Below, piece after piece: positions 1 to 9,575 of a stretch of 57,786 nucleotides of DNA. The position numbers and the translations under genes are program-made. The stretch is from RPQK01 sp041946865 (GTDB taxonomy: Bacteria > Acidobacteriota > UBA6911 > RPQK01). Numbering within the stretch: position 1 is the first letter of the stretch; every line of letters begins with the position of its first letter. The DNA is taken from positions 1-57,786 of the forward strand of contig JBHGBF010000017.1 in the NCBI GenBank assembly GCA_041946865.1. Direction: 5' to 3'. The notes under the pieces were generated by a model, which saw nothing but the letters and a program-made list of their open reading frames with translations, had not been told where the DNA came from and ran no database searches.

Positions 1-16
1 GTTTGATTTCATCAAT

Positions 17-150
17 TTAGCTGGACGCTCCTCCAACGGTTCCGTAAACTTGCGCTAGACGCAGGAGGCTCTTGCAGCGCTTGAAGAAAAGCTCAACGGC
101 CGGCCGGGCCACTGCATGGCTGATGCCGAACCCGGTCCCCGCATGCGGGT
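17..150 (-). pseudogene. Possible transposase C-terminal remnant
   Basis: Read on the minus strand, one frame ending in TAA at 17-19 gives a basic stretch containing RPAVELFFKRCKSLLRL, which resembles the C-terminal end of IS4-like DDE transposases (aromatic-rich helix with the catalytic Glu). No start, upstream DDE motifs or terminal inverted repeats are visible, and the frame loses transposase character beyond about position 150. It is either an old fragment or the end of a gene broken by the window-side rearrangement. The rest of 1-288 shows nothing recognisable. Confidence 0.3.
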
Positions 151-288
151 GAGCGGCGATGCGTCCTGTCGCTTTGCGCCCAAGGGACGAAGGCGATCAC
201 TCCCGGGTACTTGCATAACTTGCCTGCCAGAGCCGGCTGTGACACTCCCGACGCGATAGGCGATTGGACATCTTCCGCTCCGTCTCCC

Positions 289-1824
289 TTATTTCTTGAC
301 TGGTGTGCTCGACGCGGCCTGCGGCCGGAACTTGAATGAATACAGGTCGGCCGCCTTCAAGACAAACCGCAACCGGGTAAGCTGCCCGCCGAACGCGCGG
401 GACAGGTTGGAGCGCGCGTAGGGCGTTTCTTTCCGGTCGGCCGTCAGGACGTCCGCGTGGCCCTTTCGCCAGCTGACGACCCGCTCCACTTCATCGCCGA
501 AAATCTCGTCGCACTCCTCGAGCCGGTAGCCGGGCAACGGCTTGCCGTTTGCGTCCTGGACCTCGACGCGAATTGACCCGGCCACTGACGTCGAATAATT
601 GATCTCCAGTTCGTCCCCCTCCCAAACCAGGGGCCTGGTGGTGATCTCGCCGCCTTCGAAATTCGCATGAAGTGAAATGAAACCGTCCGGGCGAATGGTG
701 ACACGACGCAAGCGCACCGTCTCCGTAGGGTAGTGCTCAAAGTGATAGAGGGACAGCTCAGTCGGGGACGTCTGGAGTATGCCTCGCGCCATCATGATGC
801 CCCGCGCATGCCAGTTCTCCGGATCGGGGCCGGGGCTGATGAAAGGCTCCAGAAAAGGGCGCGGGAAGTGAATCCCGTCGCGACTCGCCATGAAGACGAT
901 CTCCGAGAGGCCCATTCCATCGCCCGGGTGGAATTGCCGCCAGGGGACAAAACGCTTCGCAAACATCAGGGTCATTCCCGGGGCGCGCTCATAGCCGGTG
1001 GCCATGTTTGCGTACAGGTGCCCTGGCTCCTCATCGCCCGTGTCGACATATTCCGGCGTGCTCCAATTCCGGAAGTCCGTGGAGGTCAGACGCCGGAAGC
1101 GCCGGAGGCGATAGTTCAGCCAGTGGCGCAGGTAGGCGACGTAGCGCTTGTTTTCCGGCTCCCAGTAAGCCAGGTTCGGAGGATCCATCATCGAGTCACC
1201 CGGCAGGTAAGAGATGACGGGTTTGTCCTGAAGCTTGCGCCAGTGAATGCCGTCCGGCGACGCCAGGGCGATCAGCTCATGCTCGTTGATGTTCGCAAGC
1301 GCCTTGTAGCGCTCGTCGGCCGGCGCGGCCGGATTTGTGTCAAGAAACGGAAACAGGTCCGAGCCCTCGCAATACGTGGCGTGGATCGCCGGCGGTTTGG
1401 ACTCGCAGCCGGGATTGTCGCGAACCGGCCAGACCAGGTTGTTGTGGCTGGAGCCTCTAAACTCGACGATGCCCAGATCAGGCTTAGTCCAATGAATGCC
1501 GTCCGTGCTCTCCGCCATGGCCGTATAGTTCCAAAAGGCCTTCGGATCAGCAGGGGAACCGGAAGCCCGGTAGTAGAGCCGGTACCGCGGGCCATCCTTG
1601 AACACGGTGGCGTAGGCGAGAGACGTCCCCTCCCAGGGCTTGTCCCGCTGGAGGACGATTTCCCGCGGCGCCGGGGAATGCATGACCAGAGACACGTTCT
1701 TGCGCGCCTCGATCAGATAATCGTCGGTAAACAACTGGCGAGTCTGGCCGACGTCCACCGCGTCACCCGGAAGAGCGCCCACAAACAGCAGCCCAACGAT
1801 AAATGAGAAAGTAAGAATTTTCAT
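289..1824 (-). CDS. Secreted five-bladed beta-propeller protein, GH32/43-like
   Basis: A 511-residue protein with a clear signal peptide (MKILTFSFIVGLLFVGALPG, cleavage around residue 22). The rest follows the pattern of the GH32/43/62/68 clan-like propellers common in Acidobacteria and Planctomycetes: an early RQLFTDDYLIE motif, repeated DGIHW blades around residues 108, 190 and 318, and a C-terminal beta-sandwich (about 385-500). Such proteins are exported and are usually annotated only as hypothetical or as glycosyl hydrolase-like; the catalytic acids cannot be fixed by eye. The ATG at 1824 has AGGA about 9 nt upstream and lies 16 nt after the Kelch gene's stop, so the two are probably co-transcribed. 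Activity and substrate are unknown. Confidence 0.72.
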   Translation of the reverse strand: MKILTFSFIVGLLFVGALPGDAVDVGQTRQLFTDDYLIEARKNVSLVMHSPAPREIVLQRDKPWEGTSLAYATVFKDGPRYRLYYRASGSPADPKAFWNYTAMAESTDGIHWTKPDLGIVEFRGSSHNNLVWPVRDNPGCESKPPAIHATYCEGSDLFPFLDTNPAAPADERYKALANINEHELIALASPDGIHWRKLQDKPVISYLPGDSMMDPPNLAYWEPENKRYVAYLRHWLNYRLRRFRRLTSTDFRNWSTPEYVDTGDEEPGHLYANMATGYERAPGMTLMFAKRFVPWRQFHPGDGMGLSEIVFMASRDGIHFPRPFLEPFISPGPDPENWHARGIMMARGILQTSPTELSLYHFEHYPTETVRLRRVTIRPDGFISLHANFEGGEITTRPLVWEGDELEINYSTSVAGSIRVEVQDANGKPLPGYRLEECDEIFGDEVERVVSWRKGHADVLTADRKETPYARSNLSRAFGGQLTRLRFVLKAADLYSFKFRPQAASSTPVKK

Positions 1825-1840
1825 TTTTCAGGTCCTGACT

Positions 1841-2839
1841 TTAGCGTTCGACCTTCTCGAGCGCCCACACATCCGCATACATGGTTTTGATGACCTGATC
1901 GAACCCGCCCATGACCCAGAGGTTGTCGCGGTAGACCAGGCAGGAGGGCTCGTGCCGAGGCGGCCAGGCCGGCAAGGGCGCCAAAGTCCAGGCGGCGCCG
2001 TCAGTCGAACACCAGAGCTCGTTGAAGTTGCGCTGGTGATAGCCCGCAATAACCCACATCTTGTCGTCATAGACAACCGAACAGTGGAAGTGGCGCCCGG
2101 TCCACGGCGCCGCCGGTGTCGCCTGCCGCCACGTCAGGCCATCGGATGAAAACCAGACATCCGAATAATCAGCGGCCGTGTTGAATGGATGCCGGTGATC
2201 GTAAACGCCGCCACCGAACACCCACATTCTGCCATCGTACACAACGCTCGTATGGGCCGAGCGCGGCAGCCACGGCGCCACCGAAGTGACCTTGGTCCAG
2301 TTCACGCCGTCACTCGAGCTCCAGACATCGTTGAAGTGGCGAAAGTCGGCCATCTCGAAGCCGCCCATGACCCAGATGCGGCCTTCAAAGACCAGTGCGG
2401 TGGCGGCGCCCCGCGCGGGCCAGGGAGCGTTCTCCACCACCCGCGTCCAGTCCTTTCCGTTTGTGGAAGACCAGACATCGTTGAAAGACCGCGTTGCCTC
2501 GAAATTGATGCCGCCCAGGACCCACATCTTACCTTCAAAGACAACGGTGCTGAGCAGATTCCGCTCGGCCCAGGGCGCGGTGGAGGTCACCAGGGTCCAG
2601 TTCACACCGTCGGTCGAGCACCAGACGTCGTTGACCCTCTTGGGCGTGAACCCTCCAAGCAGCCACATCTTGCCGTCGTAGACCACCTCGCCGGCCGAAT
2701 CGCGGGTTCCCCAGGGCGCCTGTCCGCTCTTCAGGATCCAGCGTTGCTCTGCCAAAGCGGGCCCGCCCCGGCCTGGCTGGCCCGCCGCCGCCGTCCCGAC
2801 GCAGATCATGCAGGCGATTGTCGCCAGATATTTCAGCAT
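1841..2839 (-). CDS. Secreted Kelch-repeat beta-propeller protein
   Basis: A 332-residue product built of about six near-identical Kelch-type blades, each with the pattern VVYDGKMWVLGG followed by NDVWxSxDGxxWT and a closing APWxxR turn. The frame stays open to 2887, but I place the start at ATG 2839 because that yields a normal signal peptide (MLKYLATIACMICVGTAAAG); the upstream residues look like leader DNA. No Shine-Dalgarno sequence precedes this ATG. Galactose-oxidase catalytic residues are not apparent, so binding of carbohydrate or protein outside the cell is the likeliest role. It is followed closely by the GH32/43-like gene and is probably first in that two-gene operon. Confidence 0.75.
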   Translation of the reverse strand: MLKYLATIACMICVGTAAAGQPGRGGPALAEQRWILKSGQAPWGTRDSAGEVVYDGKMWLLGGFTPKRVNDVWCSTDGVNWTLVTSTAPWAERNLLSTVVFEGKMWVLGGINFEATRSFNDVWSSTNGKDWTRVVENAPWPARGAATALVFEGRIWVMGGFEMADFRHFNDVWSSSDGVNWTKVTSVAPWLPRSAHTSVVYDGRMWVFGGGVYDHRHPFNTAADYSDVWFSSDGLTWRQATPAAPWTGRHFHCSVVYDDKMWVIAGYHQRNFNELWCSTDGAAWTLAPLPAWPPRHEPSCLVYRDNLWVMGGFDQVIKTMYADVWALEKVER

Positions 2840-2845
2840 GCCGGT

Positions 2846-2875
2846 ACTATCGGGCGGGACTGCATCGAATGTCAA
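2846..2875 (-). promoter_or_regulatory. Candidate sigma70 promoter, possibly leaderless transcript
   Basis: On the minus strand TTGACA (2875-2870), an 18-nt spacer and GATAGT (2851-2846) precede the Kelch gene ATG (2839) by only six bases. Together with the absent ribosome binding site this suggests transcription starting at or next to the start codon. The -10 matches the consensus at four of six positions. Confidence 0.4.
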
Positions 2876-3050
2876 TTGCTTTTCCACGAACGCGACATTA
2901 TTATCGTAACGCCTGGTTAGTTTTCAGATTGGGTGTGATTCAGGTATAAAGTGAAAGTTCCGACTTCGGAAGGGAGACGGGCGGTGTTCGGCGGCGGGCT
3001 TTCTTCAGGGTCTGTTTTGCGGCCGCAAGCGGGGAGGAGCAGAAGCGTGT

Positions 3051-5426
3051 ATGGGCATTGGACGATCGGACCTTAGGCGCAAGATCGGGCTTGTCTGCCT
3101 GGTGCTCTCGGTGTCAGGCGCGCCGGGCCTCTTTGGGCAGGCGGTGGAGCCCAATTTCAGGCAAGCCTGCGAATGGTGGAGCGACCTCGAGAACATCTGG
3201 ACCCCGCTTGGGTGGAAAAACCATTGTCTGCGCGTGAATGTCCTGTTCGACGGGACGTTTCTCGTCACTATTCAGCGGCACAAGGAGCGGCTGGGCGGCG
3301 ACAGCCACGGAGTGCAGATCACCTTTGCTCCGCTTACCGACGACATGCGGCCGGGCAAGCAGTTGAGTGGTTTAAGTCCAAGCAGGGATGACAACCGTGT
3401 CGTCCAGCGCTGGGCGGACCGGGAGACCCCGGTCCTTCAGAGTGAGTGGGTGGCTCAGTCCCTGGTGTTTCGACAGGAGGTTTTTGCCCACATGCCGGGG
3501 GGACAGGACGTGGAAGCCGGCCTGGAGCCGCTGTTTGCGTGGGTGCGCCTGTCGATAGTCGATGCCTGCCCGGGGCTTCCCGCTCCCGCACGGGCCGGAT
3601 TCGGAGTGAAGGTCAATGCCCCCTTTGTGCTGACTGCGATGTCGCCCGGCCAGAACATCCGTTACGAGGCCGAGCGGTCGAAATACCCGGCGGCGCTGGC
3701 GGCCGCAGGACCATACGACGAGGCCGGCGGATTTCGCCTGCTCGAAGGCGAGAGGGTGCGTCTGGGCGTGATGCCGGCGCCGACGGTCGGTGTTCGCCTG
3801 GAGTTCGGAAAGCCGAAAGAGAACGATACGGCGCTGGTGATTTTGATGAAGGCGGACCTGGGCCGTCACGTCGACCTGCTGATTCCTTTGTTGCCGGCGG
3901 CGCTTGTGGACTTCGAGCGGGAGGCCAGGCTCGGCTACGAGGGCGCGCTGGCGGAGGCCGAGCGGTATTGGTCCGAAACTCCGCCGACGGCGGCGCGGGT
4001 CGAGGTTCCGGAAGACTTCATCAACCAGGCCATAAGGCGCAATCTGCAGATGACACGGATCATTGCTGAAAAAGATCCGGGAACCGGTCAGTATTCGCTT
4101 CTGACCGGATCCTGGACGTACAGCCAGGGATTCTGGGCCACCCCCGGTTCTCTGGCCCTCGACTTTCTCGACCTGATGGGCTACCACGCTGACGTAGAGC
4201 GCTATCTCGAGATCTTCCGGACCCGCCAGGGGACCGTCGTCCCACCCGGTCGGAGCTACAAGCTCCATCCGGGATATCTCAGCACGCCGAAGAGCCTGAC
4301 CTCCGTGGATTGGCTGACGGATCACGGCGCCCTTTTGTGGGCGGTCTCCAGGCATGCCTTGCTGACGGGTGACGAGCGGTTTACGAGCCGCTGGACACCG
4401 GCCGTTCTGAAAGCCTGCGAGTTCATCCGGGACGCCCGCCGCATCCGGGGCCACGGGGGGGAAGAGGGCCTGCTGCCGCCGGCCGCCGTCTCGGACCTGA
4501 AAACCGAGATCCAGGGGGTGTGGGCCGACGGTTGGAACTACAAGGGCCTGGTGGCCGCCGTCCGACTGCTCCGGAAAACGAAGCACCCCAGAGCCGACGA
4601 GTTCGGCCGGGAAGCCGGGCAATATCGCGAGGCTTTCGTGCAGGCCCTAAGAAGAAGGACTTTAGACATGCCGGCCTGGACGGATGGGTCGGGCAAGCTT
4701 CATCGCCAGGTTCCGTCCGCCCTCTTCGGCCAGTCGGCCTGGGAGATGCGAGCCAGCGGCCACCTCGACTGCGGCCCGCTGTTTCTGGTCTTCGCCGGCC
4801 TTATGGAGGCCCGGGACCCCTTAATGGCATCCTCCCTGGATTGGTTCCGCAACGGCCCTCCGACGCGCTTTTACCGTCCGGACTCGGATTGGGACCAGCT
4901 GCCGAGCCTGCGGCACGAAATGGCTACGTCAGAGCCGTGCTACAGCTGGAACCTCTTTCACTCCTGGCAGCTGGGTGACCGGCCGCGCTACCTCGAAGGC
5001 CTGTACTCGCTCTTTGCCGGGGCCTACTCCCGCCAGACCTACACCGTCTGCGAGACCCGAGACGGCATAACCGGGGCGACCCATTGGCTGCCTTCGCTCC
5101 GGCTGGCCCGGCTGGCGGTGATCGACGACGAGCTGGAAGAGAGAACGCTGCACCTGCTCCGTTTCCTGCCCCTTGCCTGGCTCGGCGGACGAAAGGGCGC
5201 TCGTTTTGAAAACATGCCGACCGGATTCGGCCCGGTCAGCGTACAGGCCGGACTGGCAGACCAAGGAAGGGAGCTGTGGGTCAAGCTGGCTGCGCGCTGG
5301 CGTGCCCGGCCCGAGCGAACGCTGCTTCACGTACCTCCTGTCCCGGGCCTGAAGCGAATTGTCCTGAACGGCCGGCCGGTGAAGTGGGACGGGAAGGCGG
5401 GGCAGATTCCTCTGAATGGCTGGTAA
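3051..5426 (+). CDS. Secreted six-hairpin (alpha/alpha)6 glycosidase-like protein
   Basis: A 791-residue protein with an N-terminal signal (hydrophobic LVCLVLSVSGAPGLFGQ). Residues about 35-300 form a beta-rich N-terminal domain. From about 320 a helical toroid begins (INQAIRRNLQMTRIIAE, then GSWTYSQGFWATPG), with repeated helical pairs typical of six-hairpin glycosidases such as GH15/65/78/127 relatives. A short beta domain closes the protein (RIVLNGRPVKWDG), like the C-terminal sandwich of GH78/GH65 enzymes. Candidate acids lie in WADGWNYKG and SEPCYSWNLFHSW, but the catalytic pair cannot be assigned. The ATG at 3051 has a strong GGGGAGGAG 11 nt upstream. It is divergent from the Kelch gene and stands alone. 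Confidence 0.7.
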   Translation: MGIGRSDLRRKIGLVCLVLSVSGAPGLFGQAVEPNFRQACEWWSDLENIWTPLGWKNHCLRVNVLFDGTFLVTIQRHKERLGGDSHGVQITFAPLTDDMRPGKQLSGLSPSRDDNRVVQRWADRETPVLQSEWVAQSLVFRQEVFAHMPGGQDVEAGLEPLFAWVRLSIVDACPGLPAPARAGFGVKVNAPFVLTAMSPGQNIRYEAERSKYPAALAAAGPYDEAGGFRLLEGERVRLGVMPAPTVGVRLEFGKPKENDTALVILMKADLGRHVDLLIPLLPAALVDFEREARLGYEGALAEAERYWSETPPTAARVEVPEDFINQAIRRNLQMTRIIAEKDPGTGQYSLLTGSWTYSQGFWATPGSLALDFLDLMGYHADVERYLEIFRTRQGTVVPPGRSYKLHPGYLSTPKSLTSVDWLTDHGALLWAVSRHALLTGDERFTSRWTPAVLKACEFIRDARRIRGHGGEEGLLPPAAVSDLKTEIQGVWADGWNYKGLVAAVRLLRKTKHPRADEFGREAGQYREAFVQALRRRTLDMPAWTDGSGKLHRQVPSALFGQSAWEMRASGHLDCGPLFLVFAGLMEARDPLMASSLDWFRNGPPTRFYRPDSDWDQLPSLRHEMATSEPCYSWNLFHSWQLGDRPRYLEGLYSLFAGAYSRQTYTVCETRDGITGATHWLPSLRLARLAVIDDELEERTLHLLRFLPLAWLGGRKGARFENMPTGFGPVSVQAGLADQGRELWVKLAARWRARPERTLLHVPPVPGLKRIVLNGRPVKWDGKAGQIPLNGW

Positions 5427-5994
5427 GCGGCGGAGGGTTGCCGGGATAAAAACCGCGCAGCCGGGGAGGATGTCGAGTACGGGCGGTTGTGTGTCGGCCT
5501 TTTCCTTGGCCTCCGGCGCGAACGGGGACGAGTTCCCGCAAGGCGCTGTCCGGCAGTGAAGGGCCGTTCCTACGTCCCCGCCCGGCTCGCCCCATCCGGC
5601 CCGACCGCTCCCTTCGGAGCCGCTTTTCTAGTTTTCATTTTTGCCATCAGTTTTCAATTTTGGCCTGTTACTCTATTTTTATTGGAAATTTACCAAAATT
5701 GTGTTGACAGCTTAAGGCACATCTTTTATAAAAGCCGGGACAGGGAGGCGATTCCGAAAGTATCTGTCATCTTTGTTTAACGACCAAGGGTTTTTAAAGG
5801 CAGGAATACATCGACTTATGGCATCCCACGCAATTGGCGCTCGCGAAACGCAGGAGGTGAGTTGAAACGGTCGAGGAGGGTCGACGTGCCTGTGCCGACC
5901 CAGGCCACAGGCAGAACGGGGGCGCTCTCAGTGAGGGGGCTTCTCTTCGCCCTGATCAGGAGGGACGAAACGAAAGGGATATTTGGAGGGCAAC
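5427..5994 (+). other. Long intergenic region and 5' leader of the TonB receptor gene
   Basis: No convincing gene lies in these 568 bases; short open frames here lack ribosome binding sites and family features. The first half is G+C-rich and featureless. From about 5630 the DNA becomes AT-rich and carries a strong promoter (5704-5732). The remaining 255 or so bases would be an untranslated leader. It contains CAGGAGGTGA at 5851-5860, a sequence repeated at 9447-9456 in the leader of the GH28 chimera. Confidence 0.6.
5704..5732 (+). promoter_or_regulatory. Near-consensus sigma70 promoter for the TonB receptor
   Basis: TTGACA (5704-5709), exactly 17 nt spacer, TATAAA (5727-5732) in an AT-rich tract. 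This is the best promoter match in the window and points at the receptor gene starting at 5995. The predicted start of transcription is near 5739, giving a leader of roughly 255 nt. Confidence 0.65.
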
Positions 5995-8900
5995 ATGTAT
6001 CAACGTAGCGTCGAGGTGGGGCACGGACTGAGGCTTTCTGCTTCGAGATTGTGGCGGCGAGAGGTCAAACCGGCCCTGTGGGCTCTGGGTTTGATCGTGA
6101 TCATCGCCGGGCTTTGCGTGGTTGAGGTTGGCGCGCAGGCCACGGAAGGGACGATTCTGGGAACCATCACGGACAGCTCCGGAGGAGCGGTCCCGGGGGC
6201 CACCATATCGGTGACCAGTGTTCAAACCAACGCTGTTCGAACCACACTGACGAACGATGTCGGTGAATTTGTCGTAACCAACCTCCCACTTGGTTCTTAC
6301 ACGGTAAGCGCCGAAATGACAGGCTTCAAGAAGGCCGTTCATCCGCCGGTGGAGATCACGGTGAAGGCGCGTGTCCGCGTCAACCTGCAACTTGAGGTCG
6401 GTGAAATGAGCCAGTCGGTCGAGGTAGCGGCGACCGCACCGCTAATCAAAACCGACACGGTCGAGGTGAGTACGGTCGTGCGCCGCGACCAGCTCCAGGA
6501 GTTGCCGGTCTTGAGTCGCAACTTCTTGAACTTGTCGATTCTGACTCCCGGCACCGTGCGTATAACCGAACAAAACAGGTCCGGCGTTGTCGAGGGCCGT
6601 CCGGCCGAGTTCTCCGGCGACTCTGTTGGTGTCGGCTCTCAGCTCGCCAACCAGAATAACTTCATTATTGACGGTATCTCCAACAACATGGAGTTCAGCG
6701 GGGCCATGGGTGTGGTACCGGCCATTGACGCTATCCAGGAGTTCTCGGTCCAGACGAGCGGTTATTCGGCCGAGTTCGGCAAGGCCGGCGGCGGTATCAT
6801 CAATGTCGCCATCCGAAGCGGAACGAACGAATTGCACGGTTTTGCCTACGACTACATCCGTAACGATGCTCTGAACGCGCGTCCCTACGATTTCACGCAC
6901 ACCAACGTCGCCAAGCAACCGTTGCGCCGCAATCAGTTTGGCGGCGGCCTGAGCGGACCGATCATCAAGGACAAGATCTTCCTTTTTGGAAACTATGAGG
7001 GCGTGCGCCAGCCTTCCAGTTCTGTCGGTTACTTTCGAGTCGGCACGCCGGCTGAGAAGCAGGGAGACTTCAGCCAGAGCGGCTTCAATATCTATGACCC
7101 GCTGACTCAACATCCCGATCCAAACGACCCCAACCGGATCATCCGGGACCAGTTTCCAGGGAACAAGATCCCCGCCGAGCGTATCAACCCGGCGATGACG
7201 CAGTTGCTCAAGTATTTCCCGGACCCCAATTTTACCGACCCGAACCCGAGCATCTTGAAGAATTACCAAAAGGTCTTGAAAAACAGCGATCGACTCGACT
7301 CGATGAACCTCAAGGGTGATATCAGGCTGAAGGAGTCCGATACTGTCACGATCCGGTACAGCGAGCAATGGGTGGATCGCGAGCGGGAAGGCTTCATGCC
7401 GAACGATGTGATTGGGGGGCATGGAGACCTGGACGGGACCAATGCCGGGATTTTGGAGACACACATTTTCAGCCCGGCGCTCATCAACGAGTTCCGCGCC
7501 GGCTGGAACTACCTGCGTTTCGGTAACCTTGTCGCTAACGAGGAGATTTTCACGGACAACTTGGGGATTCCGGGAGTCAATGTCCAGCCGAGTTTCCCGA
7601 ACATCAACATGCGAAACCTGGAGAGATCGCGGCCTGTCCGCACGATTGCCTCCATTCCGTCGCCGTTCTTGTTGGTTCAGAACTCGTTCCAGTTCATGGA
7701 CAACGTCAGCTGGCAGAAGGATCGGCACGCCATCAAGTTCGGCGGCGAAGTGAGTTGGCATCGCAACGACACGTGGGCGCCGGCGCCCGGAGGCGTGGAG
7801 TTCAACTATGACGCCAACATCACCACGCCCTATGTCGGCGCCAAACGCGAAGCCATTCGCACGGGTATGCCCGACGCACTGCTGGGTTTGGCCAGTGAGT
7901 TTACAACGTATTACACTAACGACGAGACGCGCATCCGGGTCCGCCGGATGGCAGGCTTCATCCAGGACGATTGGCGGACAACTTCGAAGCTCAGCCTGAG
8001 CCTCGGCGTTCGCTATGAACTGTTGCCGTACTGGGGCGAAGACAAGGATCGGTTGACCAACTTCGATGTGACGCGTCAGAAAATCCTGGTGCCCGAGAGC
8101 ACGAGGTCCTATTTGGAGCAGAAAGGATTGGCTAACGGCGATCTGCCCACGAATTTCCTGTATGTGCCTCTCGAAGACGTGATTCCCAAAACCGACTACC
8201 TGAATTTCGGGCCGCGGGTCGGCTTCGCTTACTCGCTCCTCGAGAATAAACTCGTGCTGCGAGGCGGCTATGGGATGTACTTTGCCGGGTATGACGCCAA
8301 CTATAACAACAACACCGCAGGTTCGCCTTTCACGGTAAGGGTCCGATATTACGGAACGCCGTCCGACGGTATCCCGATCGAACAGGGTTTCCCCTCCGGT
8401 TCGTACGCTGCGGTATTAGCGGCTCCCTATCCGGAGATCAGCCAGTGGATCGAAAGGGACCATCCGGACCACTACACCCATAAGTACAACCTCAACATTC
8501 AGGTAAGCCCCCTCAAGAACACCGCTATCGATATCGGGTACAACGGGTCGAGGGCGGTCGCGTTCCCGCTGGGTTACCGCTTCAACTATCCTCCCCCAGG
8601 CCCCGGCGACATGCAACCGAGACGACCGTACCCAAACTTTGCCGACGGTTTCGCCCTGTTCCATATCGGCGACTCGTGGTATGACGCGCTGGAAATCACT
8701 GTTAAACAACGGGAATTGCACGGTCTGTCGCTGGACAGCACCTTCACCTGGTCGAAGAACCTGGGCTACCAGTCGATCGACCCCTATAATCTGTCGTATG
8801 GCTACGGGCTTGCGAATTATGACTATGGAAAACGCTGGGTCACGGCGTTCATTTACCGGGTCCCGACCCCCGCAGACATTCCCATGATCGCTCGCCAGTT

Positions 8901-9345
8901 CCTTGGGGGGTGGCAGGCTTCCGGCATCGTGAACCTGCAGGGAGGCTTTCCGTTCTCGGTCTACGCCGGCAACGAAATGAACGATGATCTGGATGCAAGC
9001 CGGGCCAACCTGGTGGGTAATCCGGTGTTGCCGGGAAGCCAGCGGACGATTGACCGGTGGTTTGACACCGATGCCTTTGAGGACCCGCCTAATTACGTGT
9101 GGGGAAACTCGGGCATCAACATTCTGCGGGCGCCCGGTTTTGCCCAGGTGGATTTCAGCCTCTCCAAAGCCTTCACGGTTACGGAGGGTAAGAGGATTTC
9201 CGTGCGGATGGAAGCGTCCAACCTGTTCAACCGGGTGAACCTGGGACGTCCGTCAAGCACGATCGGAAGTTCAGGTTTCGGGACCATCCGGAGTCTGGCC
9301 GGCGATCCTCGCAATATTCAGATGGCGCTGCGGTTCGACTTCTAA
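5995..9345 (+). CDS. Oar-like TonB-dependent outer-membrane receptor
   Basis: A 1116-residue outer-membrane transporter. Order of parts: a long signal segment with its hydrophobic core around residues 26-46 and cleavage after GAQA; a carboxypeptidase-regulatory (CnaB-like) domain at about 50-130 (TEGTILGTITDSSGGAVPGA); a plug domain (about 135-270, FIIDGISNNMEF); a long beta-barrel ending in the aromatic MALRFDF expected for BAM insertion. This is the Oar-like architecture that is abundant in Acidobacteriota, where ligands are mostly unknown; no SusD partner is nearby. The frame is open to a TTG at 5983, but ATG 5995 has GGAGGG at 5985-5990 and is preferred. Neighbouring secreted CAZyme-like genes suggest uptake of oligosaccharides, which is inference. 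Confidence 0.92.
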   Translation: MYQRSVEVGHGLRLSASRLWRREVKPALWALGLIVIIAGLCVVEVGAQATEGTILGTITDSSGGAVPGATISVTSVQTNAVRTTLTNDVGEFVVTNLPLGSYTVSAEMTGFKKAVHPPVEITVKARVRVNLQLEVGEMSQSVEVAATAPLIKTDTVEVSTVVRRDQLQELPVLSRNFLNLSILTPGTVRITEQNRSGVVEGRPAEFSGDSVGVGSQLANQNNFIIDGISNNMEFSGAMGVVPAIDAIQEFSVQTSGYSAEFGKAGGGIINVAIRSGTNELHGFAYDYIRNDALNARPYDFTHTNVAKQPLRRNQFGGGLSGPIIKDKIFLFGNYEGVRQPSSSVGYFRVGTPAEKQGDFSQSGFNIYDPLTQHPDPNDPNRIIRDQFPGNKIPAERINPAMTQLLKYFPDPNFTDPNPSILKNYQKVLKNSDRLDSMNLKGDIRLKESDTVTIRYSEQWVDREREGFMPNDVIGGHGDLDGTNAGILETHIFSPALINEFRAGWNYLRFGNLVANEEIFTDNLGIPGVNVQPSFPNINMRNLERSRPVRTIASIPSPFLLVQNSFQFMDNVSWQKDRHAIKFGGEVSWHRNDTWAPAPGGVEFNYDANITTPYVGAKREAIRTGMPDALLGLASEFTTYYTNDETRIRVRRMAGFIQDDWRTTSKLSLSLGVRYELLPYWGEDKDRLTNFDVTRQKILVPESTRSYLEQKGLANGDLPTNFLYVPLEDVIPKTDYLNFGPRVGFAYSLLENKLVLRGGYGMYFAGYDANYNNNTAGSPFTVRVRYYGTPSDGIPIEQGFPSGSYAAVLAAPYPEISQWIERDHPDHYTHKYNLNIQVSPLKNTAIDIGYNGSRAVAFPLGYRFNYPPPGPGDMQPRRPYPNFADGFALFHIGDSWYDALEITVKQRELHGLSLDSTFTWSKNLGYQSIDPYNLSYGYGLANYDYGKRWVTAFIYRVPTPADIPMIARQFLGGWQASGIVNLQGGFPFSVYAGNEMNDDLDASRANLVGNPVLPGSQRTIDRWFDTDAFEDPPNYVWGNSGINILRAPGFAQVDFSLSKAFTVTEGKRISVRMEASNLFNRVNLGRPSSTIGSSGFGTIRSLAGDPRNIQMALRFDF

Positions 9346-9366
9346 ACCCGCCTGTGTTTACCTGCT

Positions 9367-9392
9367 CCCTCACCTGCTCCGGCAGGTGAGGG
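9367..9392 (+). terminator. Perfect 11-bp hairpin after the receptor gene
   Basis: CCCTCACCTGC (9367-9377), loop TCCG, GCAGGTGAGGG (9382-9392), starting 21 nt after the receptor stop codon. The stem is perfect and G+C-rich, but no T-run follows, so it may stop transcription weakly, protect the mRNA 3' end, or be a REP-like element. Confidence 0.45.
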
Positions 9393-9575
9393 GAACCATT
9401 CTCTCCAGCCGCCTCTCGCACTCGTCAGACCACTCCCGCCCTTTCACAGGAGGTGACTGAGAGGGTCAAGAACCGAAGGACACGCCCGAACCGCTTTCGG
9501 CGGACGAACGGGCGCCCGAACGGCCGGACTTTTGAATCAGTCGAACGACCGAGGGGGGCTAAAGTGGAGGTGACC

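Noticed and set aside
733..1806. Long plus-strand frame opposite the GH32/43-like gene
   Set aside because: Arg/Val-rich translation without motifs; the minus-strand frame has a signal peptide and propeller repeats.
5487..5780. 97-codon frame upstream of the TonB receptor
   Set aside because: No ribosome binding site, no motifs, and it overlaps the strong promoter.
6442..7761. 439-codon minus-strand frame inside the TonB receptor gene
   Set aside because: Antisense shadow in high-G+C DNA; the sense frame has all receptor domains.
5995..9345. A SusC/SusD-type polysaccharide utilisation locus
   Set aside because: The receptor is Oar-like and no SusD-like lipoprotein gene occurs anywhere in the window.
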